Shown piece after piece: positions 56,918 to 64,000 of a DNA stretch of 64,000 nt (positions within the stretch are counted from its first letter, which is position 1; the number at the start of each line of letters is the position of its first letter). The stretch comes from Cellulophaga sp. HaHa_2_95 (GTDB lineage Bacteria; Bacteroidota; Bacteroidia; Flavobacteriales; Flavobacteriaceae). The DNA lies in assembly GCF_019278565.1 (NCBI RefSeq), contig NZ_CP058988.1, positions 3,906,001-3,970,000 of the forward strand. Direction: 5' to 3'. The notes below the pieces were generated by a model, which saw nothing but the letters and a program-made list of their open reading frames with translations, searched no databases and was not told where the DNA came from. Position numbers and translations under genes: made by a program.

Positions 56918-57922
56918 TTATAATGAATCTCTTACAATAATTTTTGTGGGTACATACACTTGAAGTGGTTTATCTGAATTGATAAACTTTGCGGCATTAA
57001 CGCCCAGCTCCTCAAAATCTGTAGTTACTACCGTTATCCCTTTATATATAAACTTTTTCATAGGCGTATCGTTATAGGATAAAAAGCCTACATCTACACC
57101 TGGTTCCAAATTTTGTGAACGACACTGTTCTAAAAAAACACCTAATACGCGGTCGCTTACACTAAGATAAGCGACCCCTTTTTCTATGTTATATTCCTGT
57201 GGATTTGTTTTAACCTGATAATCGAAATTGTTATCCTGGCAATATTTTTCAAAATAATCTACCGTCTCTTTGGCATGATTGGTATACGTAGGATATAAAA
57301 AATGAAGCGCCTTATATTTCTTAAAGTTTTCCGTAATAGACTCCAATCCTTTATAAAAAGAGCGTCCAAAATCTTGAAAAACATAATTATTTTCTGGATT
57401 AGAATTAATATTCCAATCTATTAATAGCAAATCATTATTCGGGATTTTTGCTAAGGTTTTTGAAACTTGCTTATGGTCAAAACCCATTACTACATATTTG
57501 TAATATTTCCCTAAACTATTATTGAGTATTGTTTTAAAATTTTCAATATTATAATGGTGAAATTGAACATCGGTAATAATATCATCTTCCATTTTATTAA
57601 TGAAAGAATGATACAACACTTCTTTATACGCCTTAAAAGTATCCAAGACCAATAAAACTTTTCTGTTTTTACTAGCGATATAATAGCCTTTATTGGGAAC
57701 AGATTTAATAACCCCATTCTCCTTTAATATAGTATATGCCTTAAAAACGGTATCTCGTGATAGATGATGTTCTTGACAAAAAGCATTCACGGAAGGCAAT
57801 GAATCACCAATAGCCAAAACATCCTTTGCGATAGATTGGTTAATTACATCAACAATTTGCTGATATTTTGGCACATCACTCTCGTGATCAATAATAAAAC
57901 TAAAGCTATTTTGCATAATCAT
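56918..57922 (-). CDS. GntR-type regulator with sugar-binding domain (xylose operon)
   Basis: 334 residues from the ATG at 57922; the ATG at 57916 (MQNSF) is an alternative, and the TTG at 57925 is less likely. The winged helix is at about 13-75 (VPKYQQIVDVINQSIA, DSLPSVNAFCQEHHLSRDTVFKAYTILKENGVI). The remaining about 250 residues form a LacI-like periplasmic-binding domain (VLLVLDTFKAYKE, VDVGFLSYNDTPMKKFI). This GntR-PBP1 architecture is found in Bacteroidota pentose regulators. It is the first gene of the xyl operon, so autoregulation through the repeats at 57928-57947 is likely. The effector is probably xylose. Confidence 0.92.
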   Translation of the reverse strand: MIMQNSFSFIIDHESDVPKYQQIVDVINQSIAKDVLAIGDSLPSVNAFCQEHHLSRDTVFKAYTILKENGVIKSVPNKGYYIASKNRKVLLVLDTFKAYKEVLYHSFINKMEDDIITDVQFHHYNIENFKTILNNSLGKYYKYVVMGFDHKQVSKTLAKIPNNDLLLIDWNINSNPENNYVFQDFGRSFYKGLESITENFKKYKALHFLYPTYTNHAKETVDYFEKYCQDNNFDYQVKTNPQEYNIEKGVAYLSVSDRVLGVFLEQCRSQNLEPGVDVGFLSYNDTPMKKFIYKGITVVTTDFEELGVNAAKFINSDKPLQVYVPTKIIVRDSL

Positions 57923-57927
57923 CAACT

Positions 57928-57947
57928 GTACTGGTCTGTTCTGGTAT
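57928..57947. promoter_or_regulatory. Candidate GntR operator (10-bp direct repeat)
   Basis: GTACTGGTCT followed at once by GTTCTGGTAT, matching at 8 of 10 positions with one-turn spacing. It covers the expected transcription start of the promoter at 57952-57982 and ends 6 bases before the ATG. Binding by the regulator encoded just downstream is inferred. Confidence 0.55.
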
Positions 57948-57951
57948 GTGT

Positions 57952-57982
57952 CAAATATATAGCATTAATTTGAATTTGCAAA
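57952..57982 (-). promoter_or_regulatory. Bacteroidota promoter of the xylose operon
   Basis: On the minus strand TTTG (57982-57979), 19 bases, then TATATTTG (57959-57952). This matches the TTTG-N19-21-TAnnTTTG consensus exactly. The predicted start of transcription is near 57946, inside the direct repeats. Confidence 0.8.
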
Positions 57983-58045
57983 AAAATACTTTTTGCAACC
58001 GTTGAGTTTTACTTCATAAATAAAATATGGTTAAAAAAAGTTTAG

Positions 58046-58053
58046 TAAATTTG
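58046..58053 (+). promoter_or_regulatory. -7 element upstream of tRNA-Leu
   Basis: TAAATTTG matches TAnnTTTG exactly and ends 12 bases before the tRNA 5' end. No good -33 TTTG is visible at the usual distance. Confidence 0.6.
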
Positions 58054-58065
58054 CAGACTCAAAAT

Positions 58066-58149
58066 GCCCACGTGGTGAAATTGGTAGACATGCCACCTTG
58101 AGGGGGTGGTGTTCGCAAGGACGTGCTAGTTCGAATCTAGTCGTGGGCA
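58066..58149 (+). tRNA. tRNA-Leu (anticodon GAG)
   Basis: A class II tRNA of 84 nt. The acceptor stem GCCCACG (58066-58072) pairs with CGTGGGC (58142-58148). The D-arm holds AAATTGGTAGAC. The anticodon stem CCACC/GGTGG carries loop TTGAGGG, giving GAG. A variable arm contains TTCGCAAGGAC, and the T-loop is GTTCGAATC. The CCA end is not encoded. Confidence 0.95.
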
Positions 58150-58152
58150 CAT

Positions 58153-58189
58153 AAGTCATTTAAGAAATTATTTCTTAAATGACTTTTTT
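58153..58189 (+). terminator. Terminator after tRNA-Leu
   Basis: A 15-bp perfect stem, AAGTCATTTAAGAAA with its complement around a TTA loop, ending in a run of T residues (58184-58189). It starts 4 bases after the tRNA. Confidence 0.88.
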
Positions 58190-58274
58190 ATTTTACAAAA
58201 CTATTCTACCGCTCATTCTCTAACCGAACATTTATTTCCGTAAAAAAATCACAGAAATAATCCATACAATCATT

Positions 58275-58302
58275 AAAAAGATTAAATTTGTTTAATCTTT
58301 TT
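58275..58302. promoter_or_regulatory. Palindrome overlapping the -7 element of the merR-crt unit
   Basis: AAAAAGATTAAA and its complement TTTAATCTTTTT flank a TTTG loop. The sequence TAAATTTG at 58283-58290, an exact TAnnTTTG match, lies in its centre. The start codon is only 9 bases further on. It is a candidate operator for the MerR-type regulator encoded next. Confidence 0.6.
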
Positions 58303-58311
58303 TCAAAATAA

Positions 58312-59211
58312 ATGAACAACGTAAAAAAATACTTCAGTATTAGAGATTTGGAAAATTTATCTGGAATAAAAGCCCATACCATTCGTATTTGGGAAAAGAG
58401 ATATAATTTACTAGAACCAGAACGCACCACAACCAACATCAGAAACTATAGTTTAAAAAGCCTGCAAAAGCTTTTAAACATTACGCTGCTTTATAACAAT
58501 GGGCATAAGATTTCTAAAATTGCACAAATACCTGAAACTGACATTCCTAATTTCGTGCAAGAAGTTATTGAGAAAAAAACAGTAAAAAACCATGCTATAA
58601 ATTCTTTCAAAATAGCGATGGTAAATTTTGACTCTAATTTATTTTACAATACTTACAATAGCTTACTAAAGGAACATAGCTTTAAAGAGGTCTTCTATGA
58701 TGCTTTTATTCCGCTTTTAAATGAACTAGGACTGCTATGGCAGAATAATGCTGTGAGTCCGTCTCATGAGCATTTTATCACCAACTTAATTAAGCAAAAA
58801 ATTATATTAAACACAGAAAAGCTTCTGGTTGATAAGCCCACGAGAACAGATAAAACTTTTGTGCTTTTTCTTCCGGACAATGAAATACATGATATTGGCC
58901 TACTCTATTTAAACTATGAAATAACATTGAGAGGTTATAAAACTATCTACCTAGGACAAACAGTGCCTATTGAATGTTTAAAAGATTTATTGAGCTATTG
59001 TGACAATATTTACTTCCTATCTTATTTTACTGTTGAACCTAATAAAGGAAAACTCCGTAAGTATTTAGAAAATTTTAACCAAGAGTTAGGTATAGAGAAT
59101 AATTACAAGTTTTGGATTTTAGGACATCAAGTACAACACATACAAGCTGATATACTTCCTGAAAATATGAACAAATTTAAATCGATTGAAAAACTAGTTA
59201 GCGCGTTGTAA
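58312..59211 (+). CDS. MerR-family regulator with B12-binding-type domain (CarH/LitR-like)
   Basis: 299 residues. The MerR helix-turn-helix spans about 6-70 (FSIRDLENLSGIKAHTIRIWEKRYNLL, an ideal MerR start). A four-helix-bundle region follows, with W143 and the SHEH at 151-154, corresponding to the W-x(n)-E-H of CarH. The Rossmann-like cobalamin domain contains EIHDIG at 191-196, where His193 is the expected lower-axial cobalt ligand. Family members are light-sensitive repressors of carotenoid genes that use adenosylcobalamin. It starts a rightward unit with crtI, crtB and crtZ. The conserved ligands suggest that it may truly bind cobalamin. Confidence 0.88.
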   Translation: MNNVKKYFSIRDLENLSGIKAHTIRIWEKRYNLLEPERTTTNIRNYSLKSLQKLLNITLLYNNGHKISKIAQIPETDIPNFVQEVIEKKTVKNHAINSFKIAMVNFDSNLFYNTYNSLLKEHSFKEVFYDAFIPLLNELGLLWQNNAVSPSHEHFITNLIKQKIILNTEKLLVDKPTRTDKTFVLFLPDNEIHDIGLLYLNYEITLRGYKTIYLGQTVPIECLKDLLSYCDNIYFLSYFTVEPNKGKLRKYLENFNQELGIENNYKFWILGHQVQHIQADILPENMNKFKSIEKLVSAL

Positions 59212-59226
59212 TACTTTAAAAACTGC

Positions 59227-60687
59227 ATGAAAAAAAAAGTAATAATTATTGGTTCCGGGTTTTCTTCTCTATCTGCTGCTGCCTATTTAGCAAAAGACGG
59301 TTTTGACGTAACTATTTATGAAAAAAATAATACCGTTGGAGGACGCGCACGTCAACTAAAGAAAGAAGGTTTCACGTTTGATATGGGACCTAGCTGGTAC
59401 TGGATGCCAGACATTTTCGATAAATTCTTTAACGATTTTGGTAAAAAAACTTCTGACTATTACCAAATAGATAAATTGAGCCCTGCCTATAAAATATTTT
59501 TCTCCGATGATGTGATTACCATTGGAGACTGCATGGATAAAATATGTGAAGAGTTTGAGCGTATTGAATCTGGTAGCGCTATTCACTTGAGAAAATTTAT
59601 AAAGGTTGCGCAAGAAAATTATGATATTGCTATAAACAAAGTAGTCTTACGACCAGGGCTTTCACCTTTAGAGTTGGTAACTCCTGAAACCATAACTAGA
59701 GTAGATCAATTTTTTAAAACGATTAGTTCCGAGGTCCGTAAAAGATTTAAGAACAAGAAACTAATCTCTACTTTAGAATTTCCTGTATTGTTCTTAGGAG
59801 CAAAACCTAGCAAAACCCCATCATTCTATAGCTTTATGAATTTTGCTGATTTTGGTTTAGGAACATGGCATCCAAAAGGGGGCATGTATGAAATTATCTT
59901 GGCCATGGAAAGCTTGATCAAAGAACTAGGTGTCAAGATAGAAACCAATAGCCCTGCTACCAAAATCCTCGTAGAAAATAAAAAAACTACGGGTATCATT
60001 GTAAATGGAGAAACACATTCCGCAGATTTTATATTAAGTGGTGCAGATTATCATCATTCTGAAACTTTATTAGCAGAAGAACACAGGCAGTTTACAGAAG
60101 CTTATTGGAATAAAAAAACATTTGCTCCGTCATCATTATTATTTTATGTTGGCTTTGATAAACGCCTTAAAAATATAGAGCACCATAATTTATTTTTTGA
60201 TACTGATTTTGAATTGCATGCTGAAGAAATTTATGATGAACCTAAATGGCCTAAAAACCCCTTATTCTATGCGAATTTCCCTTCCGTTACAGATAAAAGC
60301 ATGGCGCCAGAAGGGAATGAAACTGGTTTTTTCTTGGTCCCTATTGCTCCAAATTTAAAAGATACTGAAGAAATTAGAGAAGAGTATTTTAATCTAATTC
60401 TTAACAGATTTGAGGAAAAAACAAATCAAAAGATAAAAAACAATATTATATTTAAAGAGTCCTTTTGTGTAAATGATTTTATTGAAGAATACAACTCTTA
60501 CAAAGGGAATGCTTACGGTTTAGCAAATACATTAACTCAAACCGCATTTTTAAGACCCAATCTTAAAAGCAAAAAAGTGAAAAATTTATTTTTTACTGGA
60601 CAGCTTACGGTTCCAGGACCTGGAGTTCCACCAGCATTAATCTCGGGGAAATTAGTGTCTGAATTGATTACCAAATCAAATAACTAA
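59227..60687 (+). CDS. crtI: Phytoene desaturase
   Basis: 486 residues. The FAD-binding motif is VIIIGSGFSSLSAAAYLAKDGFDVTIYEKN with VGGRAR after it, and GPSWYWMPDIFDKFF is the conserved early substrate-region sequence. The C-terminal FFTGQLTVPGPGVPPALISGKL is the bacterial-type CrtI signature. It converts phytoene to lycopene by successive desaturations, at the membrane. It starts 15 bases after the merR stop and ends 4 bases before crtB, showing an operon. Confidence 0.96.
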   Translation: MKKKVIIIGSGFSSLSAAAYLAKDGFDVTIYEKNNTVGGRARQLKKEGFTFDMGPSWYWMPDIFDKFFNDFGKKTSDYYQIDKLSPAYKIFFSDDVITIGDCMDKICEEFERIESGSAIHLRKFIKVAQENYDIAINKVVLRPGLSPLELVTPETITRVDQFFKTISSEVRKRFKNKKLISTLEFPVLFLGAKPSKTPSFYSFMNFADFGLGTWHPKGGMYEIILAMESLIKELGVKIETNSPATKILVENKKTTGIIVNGETHSADFILSGADYHHSETLLAEEHRQFTEAYWNKKTFAPSSLLFYVGFDKRLKNIEHHNLFFDTDFELHAEEIYDEPKWPKNPLFYANFPSVTDKSMAPEGNETGFFLVPIAPNLKDTEEIREEYFNLILNRFEEKTNQKIKNNIIFKESFCVNDFIEEYNSYKGNAYGLANTLTQTAFLRPNLKSKKVKNLFFTGQLTVPGPGVPPALISGKLVSELITKSNN

Positions 60688-60691
60688 AACT

Positions 60692-61531
60692 ATGAAAAGT
60701 ATTTTCGACCAAGTTTCTTATAGCTGCAGCAAGACGGTTACAGAATCATACAGCACATCATTCTCTTTAGCAACAAAAATGCTCCACACTACTATTCGTG
60801 GAGATATCTATAACATCTATGGTTTTGTTCGTTTTGCAGATGAAATCGTAGATACTTTTCACGACTATAATAAAGAGCTACTTTTTGATAAGTTTGAAAA
60901 TGATTTAAAAGACGCTCTAGAACATAAGATAAGCCTTAACCCTATTTTAAATTCTTTTCAACATACCTACCATGCGTATAACATTCCCTACCACTTGATA
61001 GACTCCTTCATGAAAAGCATGCGTATGGATCTTTATAAAACGGTTTATAAAACAGATGCGGAATACAAGGAATATATCTATGGCTCTGCAGATGTAGTAG
61101 GCCTAATGTGTTTAAAGGTTTTTGTTCAAGGAAATCAAGAAAGTTATGATTCTTTAAAAACGTCTGCAATGGCATTGGGTTCTGCGTTTCAAAAAGTAAA
61201 CTTTTTGCGTGATTTAAAAGATGACTTTGAAGATTTAAACAGAACGTATTTCCCTAATACAAATTTAAAACAACTAGATGAAGCTTCTAAAAAAAGAATC
61301 GTAGATGAAATAAAGGCCGATTTTCAATTAGGATATGAAGGAATTGAACGATTACCACATACGGCTAAATTTGGAGTGTACACTGCTTATAAATATTACT
61401 CTAGACTACTTAGTAAACTGCAAAAAACGCCACCATTAGAAATACAAAATGCAAGAATTAGGGTTCCTAATTATGAAAAATTTGGACTTCTTGCAAAATC
61501 ATATGTAAATTACAAACTTAATTTAGTTTAA
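60692..61531 (+). CDS. crtB: Phytoene synthase
   Basis: 279 residues of the squalene/phytoene synthase family. The two aspartate-rich motifs are visible as FADEIVDTFHDY (near residue 50) and NFLRDLKDDFEDLNRTYFP (near 170), and YIYGSADVVGLMCLKVF lies between. It condenses two geranylgeranyl diphosphates to phytoene. It lies between crtI (4 bases) and crtZ (2 bases), with the normal bacterial length. Confidence 0.96.
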   Translation: MKSIFDQVSYSCSKTVTESYSTSFSLATKMLHTTIRGDIYNIYGFVRFADEIVDTFHDYNKELLFDKFENDLKDALEHKISLNPILNSFQHTYHAYNIPYHLIDSFMKSMRMDLYKTVYKTDAEYKEYIYGSADVVGLMCLKVFVQGNQESYDSLKTSAMALGSAFQKVNFLRDLKDDFEDLNRTYFPNTNLKQLDEASKKRIVDEIKADFQLGYEGIERLPHTAKFGVYTAYKYYSRLLSKLQKTPPLEIQNARIRVPNYEKFGLLAKSYVNYKLNLV

Positions 61532-61533
61532 TA

Positions 61534-61983
61534 ATGAATACGCTTATCTGGACACTTCTATTTATCAGCACATTTGCCTTTATGGAATTCATGGCTTGGT
61601 TTAGCCATAAATACATCATGCATGGTTTCTTATGGGTGTTGCATAGTGACCATCACCACAAAGACCACGATTCTTGGTTTGAACGTAATGATGCATTTTT
61701 CATAATTTATGCGGTTGTAAGCATGTCTTTTATTTTAGCAGGAGTCAAAACTTGGTTCTGGTATGGCCTGCCTATTGGCTTTGGAATTATGGCTTATGGA
61801 GCAGCATATTTCTTAGTTCATGACATCTTCATCCACCAACGCTTTAAGTTGTTTAGAAACGCTAACAATAGGTATGCAAAAGGTGTACGTAGAGCGCATA
61901 AAATGCACCACAAACATACAGGAAAAGAAGATGGTGAATGTTTCGGAATGCTATTTGTTCCGTTCAAATATTTTAAAAAGTAA
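61534..61983 (+). CDS. crtZ: Beta-carotene hydroxylase
   Basis: 149 residues with four hydrophobic segments. The di-iron histidine motifs are complete: HKYIMHG, HSDHHHKDHDSWFERND, HDIFIHQRF and HKMHHKHTG. Family members add the 3-hydroxyls of zeaxanthin. It ends the carotenoid unit, with only 9 bases to the convergent TlpA-like gene. No lycopene cyclase is in the window, so crtY must lie elsewhere if zeaxanthin is made. Confidence 0.93.
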   Translation: MNTLIWTLLFISTFAFMEFMAWFSHKYIMHGFLWVLHSDHHHKDHDSWFERNDAFFIIYAVVSMSFILAGVKTWFWYGLPIGFGIMAYGAAYFLVHDIFIHQRFKLFRNANNRYAKGVRRAHKMHHKHTGKEDGECFGMLFVPFKYFKK

Positions 61984-61992
61984 GTTTTATAC

Positions 61993-62553
61993 TTAGTTTA
62001 ATAACAGGCGGTCTAGTAGTGCTCTTGTGCTTTCACTATTCCAATCTGCAGCACCCGTTTTATCGATAACAATCTCTCCTGATTTACCGATTACAAATGT
62101 TGCAGGTATGGCCGAAGATTTCAATACGGCCGGAGTCGCATTTTGAGGATAATAAACAGGTAAAGTAAAACTTTTCTTTTTCATAAAGGTATCTACTACA
62201 GCCTTATCTTCATTGGTAACGAAGAGAAATACTACCTTAGTCCCATACTCATCATACAAAGCTTGAAAATCAGGCATTTCAGCAACACAAGGCGGACACC
62301 AAGTGGCCCAGAAGTTCACCACCACAACTTGATTCTGAAACTCTTTGAAATTTATAGATTTATTTTCCGGAGCAACTAAGCTCCATTGGTAATCTTTCAA
62401 GATTGACCTTTCTTCCTCAGCTACCTCAGAAGGAGCAAAGGAAATAAGTTTGTTCACAAAAACTTTCACAGGAAAACCCAAAGGAGTAAACAAAACGATA
62501 CCTGCCGCCAGAAGCAATACAAGGTTGACAATTTTATCCTTACTAAATTTCAT
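61993..62553 (-). CDS. TlpA/ResA-like thiol-disulfide oxidoreductase
   Basis: 186 residues with an N-terminal membrane anchor (about 7-28) and a thioredoxin-fold domain facing the periplasm. The active-site motif W-C-P-P-C is intact in FWATWCPPCVAEMPDF (about residue 85), and the cis-Pro region is SAIPATFVIGKSGEI. It is likely a reductase for periplasmic or cytochrome-c maturation substrates. It is coupled to the upstream paralogue by a one-base TAATG overlap and is convergent with crtZ. Confidence 0.92.
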   Translation of the reverse strand: MKFSKDKIVNLVLLLAAGIVLFTPLGFPVKVFVNKLISFAPSEVAEEERSILKDYQWSLVAPENKSINFKEFQNQVVVVNFWATWCPPCVAEMPDFQALYDEYGTKVVFLFVTNEDKAVVDTFMKKKSFTLPVYYPQNATPAVLKSSAIPATFVIGKSGEIVIDKTGAADWNSESTRALLDRLLLN

Positions 62554-63113
62554 TATTTCGCTAGAAGGCGATCTATTAAGTCATAAATCTTAGAATTATC
62601 CCAATCGGCTATTCCTTCTTTATGAATTACAATATTACCTTCTTTGTCTATTAAATAAGATGTTGGAGCTTTAATATCTTTTAATGGCATTTTCTCCCCA
62701 ATAAAAAGATAAGTTACAGGGAAATTGAGATTATGTTCTGCCATAAAAGTTTCTACAGGAACTCTTTCTTCATCAGAAATAATATAGAAATCTACTTTGC
62801 CCTCGTATTTATCGTACAGATCTTGTATACTTTGTAGTTCTGCTTCACAAGGAAGTACCCATGATGCAAAGAAATTTACAAATATGACTTTACCCTTTGA
62901 TCGCTTAAAATTGAAAAAATTCCAGTTTTCATCCTTAAGTTTCCAATCGTAATCTGTAATTTTATTTCTATCGGATTCCTCGGTAACAGAAGGGCTAAAC
63001 GAGAAAACTTTATTTAATAATACTTTACTATAATCCCCTAGTGGAGTCACAAAAAATGAAAGAATAAAAGCAAATAATAAAATATTTAATACAGTTTTCT
63101 TAGTAATTTTCAT
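62553..63113 (-). CDS. TlpA-like thioredoxin-fold protein with degenerate active site
   Basis: 186 residues with the same plan as its downstream neighbour: membrane anchor (about 9-28) and thioredoxin-fold domain. The expected W-C-x-x-C reads W-V-L-P-C (in FASWVLPCEAEL), so the first, normally reactive cysteine is lost. The cis-Pro region is KAPTSYLIDKEGNI. It could be a monothiol or a redox-inactive partner of the intact protein. The start lies after the aconitase terminator. A TAGTTTTG -7-like element is at 63138-63131 on the minus strand, without a good -33. Confidence 0.87.
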   Translation of the reverse strand: MKITKKTVLNILLFAFILSFFVTPLGDYSKVLLNKVFSFSPSVTEESDRNKITDYDWKLKDENWNFFNFKRSKGKVIFVNFFASWVLPCEAELQSIQDLYDKYEGKVDFYIISDEERVPVETFMAEHNLNFPVTYLFIGEKMPLKDIKAPTSYLIDKEGNIVIHKEGIADWDNSKIYDLIDRLLAK

Positions 63114-63139
63114 TCGAATTTACGTTTCCTCAAAACTAA

Positions 63140-63167
63140 AAAACTCCTGATAAATATCAGGAGTTTT
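63140..63167 (-). terminator. Terminator after aconitase gene
   Basis: AAAACTCCTGATA and its complement around a 2-4 base loop, a 12-13 bp stem, followed by T residues on the minus strand. It lies 52 bases past the aconitase stop. Confidence 0.85.
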
Positions 63168-63218
63168 GTTCAATTAATATTAATTAATTTTTAACTTAAA
63201 TTTAATACTCTGTTTTCA

Positions 63219-64000
63219 CTAAGCAGCGTTCTCTTTTTTGATCACATTTAAAGCAGAACCTTCTCTGTACCAGTCTATTTGAGGCTGATTATAGGTGTGA
63301 TTTACTTTAATGACATCCTTGCTTCCGTCCGCATGAACTACCTCAATTGTTAATTGTTTGTCTGGAGCGAACTCTGCAATATCAATAAAATTGAACGTAT
63401 CATCCTCTTGAATCAAGTCATAATCACTTTCATTATCAAAAGTTAAGCCTAACATCCCTTGTTTTTTAAGGTTTGTTTCATGGATACGCGCAAAAGATTT
63501 TACTAGGACAGCGGCAACACCTAAATGTCTAGGCTCCATGGCAGCATGCTCACGAGAAGAACCCTCTCCATAGTTATGATCTCCTACCACAATACTTCTA
63601 ACACCTGCAGCTTTATAAGCGCGTGCCGTATCTGGAACACCACCAAACTCACCTGTCAATTGGTTCTTAACAAAATTGGTCTTTTGACCAAAAGCATTAA
63701 CCGCACCGATTAAACAGTTGTTTGAAATATTATCTAAATGCCCACGGAAACGTAACCAAGGACCAGCCATAGAAATATGATCGGTTGTACATTTACCAAA
63801 TGCTTTGATTAATAATTTAACACCCATTAGACTTTCATCCTTGATAGGAGTAAAAGGCTCTAATAATTGCAGTCTTTCAGAATCTGTTGCTACTTTTACA
63901 ACAACACCAGAACCGTCTTCATCTGGGGCTAAATACCCAGCATCTTCTACTTCAAAGCCTTTAGGAGGTAGTTCCCATCCTGTTGGCTCATCAAACATTA
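63219..64000 (-). CDS. acn: Aconitate hydratase, C-terminal part (cut by window edge)
   Basis: The visible 259 residues are the swivel domain of aconitase and the end of the preceding domain. Conserved elements are [47 protein letters not shown] (active-site Ser and Arg) and [22 protein letters not shown]. The sequence resembles the mitochondrial type. It interconverts citrate and isocitrate in the TCA cycle. The iron-sulfur-binding cysteines would be in the missing N-terminal part beyond base 64000. No truncation is seen other than the edge. Confidence 0.95.
   Translation of the reverse strand, partial: MFDEPTGWELPPKGFEVEDAGYLAPDEDGSGVVVKVATDSERLQLLEPFTPIKDESLMGVKLLIKAFGKCTTDHISMAGPWLRFRGHLDNISNNCLIGAVNAFGQKTNFVKNQLTGEFGGVPDTARAYKAAGVRSIVVGDHNYGEGSSREHAAMEPRHLGVAAVLVKSFARIHETNLKKQGMLGLTFDNESDYDLIQEDDTFNFIDIAEFAPDKQLTIEVVHADGSKDVIKVNHTYNQPQIDWYREGSALNVIKKENAA

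Noticed and set aside
1..64000. CRISPR arrays, insertion sequences, integrases, attachment sites
   Set aside because: No regularly spaced repeats, transposase or integrase genes were found.

Overview
The window looks like a chromosomal segment of a marine, alga-associated flavobacterium (Bacteroidota, Flavobacteriaceae; relatives such as Zobellia, Maribacter or Cellulophaga are plausible, but this is inferred). The pointers are low GC, a SusC/SusD pair, TAnnTTTG-type promoters, a carotenoid cluster with crtZ, and a very dense set of sulfatases and red-algal-galactan glycosidases.

Region 1 (1-20.9 kb) is a divergent polysaccharide-utilisation cluster organised around a LacI-type repressor gene and a pair of palindromic operators (9899-9944). 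Leftward genes encode an SSS-family Na+/solute symporter, a cytoplasmic FAD-dependent oxidoreductase, a GH2 with a golvesin-like insert, a five-bladed-propeller GH43-like lipoprotein, an S1 sulfatase and the start of a second GH2 cut by the window edge. Rightward genes form a tightly coupled operon after lacI: sulfatase, GH28-like, sulfatase, GH16, GH28-like, GH117, sulfatase. A frameshifted small ORF and a bidirectional terminator close the operon.

Region 2 (21.3-42.6 kb) is read leftward and is split by terminators into sub-units: GH29-GH29-sulfatase-GH16; DUF1080; GH29, DUF5060/apiosidase-like protein and sulfatase; a monocistronic surface GH16; and SusC-SusD-surface glycan-binding lipoprotein. 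GH117, agarase/porphyranase-type GH16, GH2, four GH29 and six sulfatases together point to a sulfated agarocolloid (porphyran-like hybrid agar) as substrate. GH117 is known to release 3,6-anhydro-L-galactose. GH29 enzymes in described porphyran loci act on alpha-L-galactose units.

Region 3 (41.1-52.4 kb) holds a planctomycete-style gene set: a PSD1/DUF1549/DUF1553 dihaem lipoprotein, a Tat-exported DUF1501 protein, a Tat-exported beta-propeller, and a DUF2231-haem-LRR membrane protein that runs straight into a fourth GH29. A divergent AraC regulator and a Tat-exported Gfo/Idh/MocA oxidoreductase lie beside it. Together with DUF1080 this suggests a possible periplasmic oxidative route of glycoside cleavage, and I regard it as the most unusual part of the window.

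Region 4 (52.6-58 kb) is a compact xylose operon: a GntR-type regulator with sugar-binding domain, xylB, xylA and a xylE-like MFS symporter, with a well-formed promoter, putative operator repeats and a terminator. Region 5 (58-64 kb) is housekeeping: tRNA-Leu(GAG), a B12/light-type MerR regulator with crtI-crtB-crtZ, two tandem TlpA-like thioredoxin-fold proteins (one with a degenerate active site), and the 3' part of aconitase.
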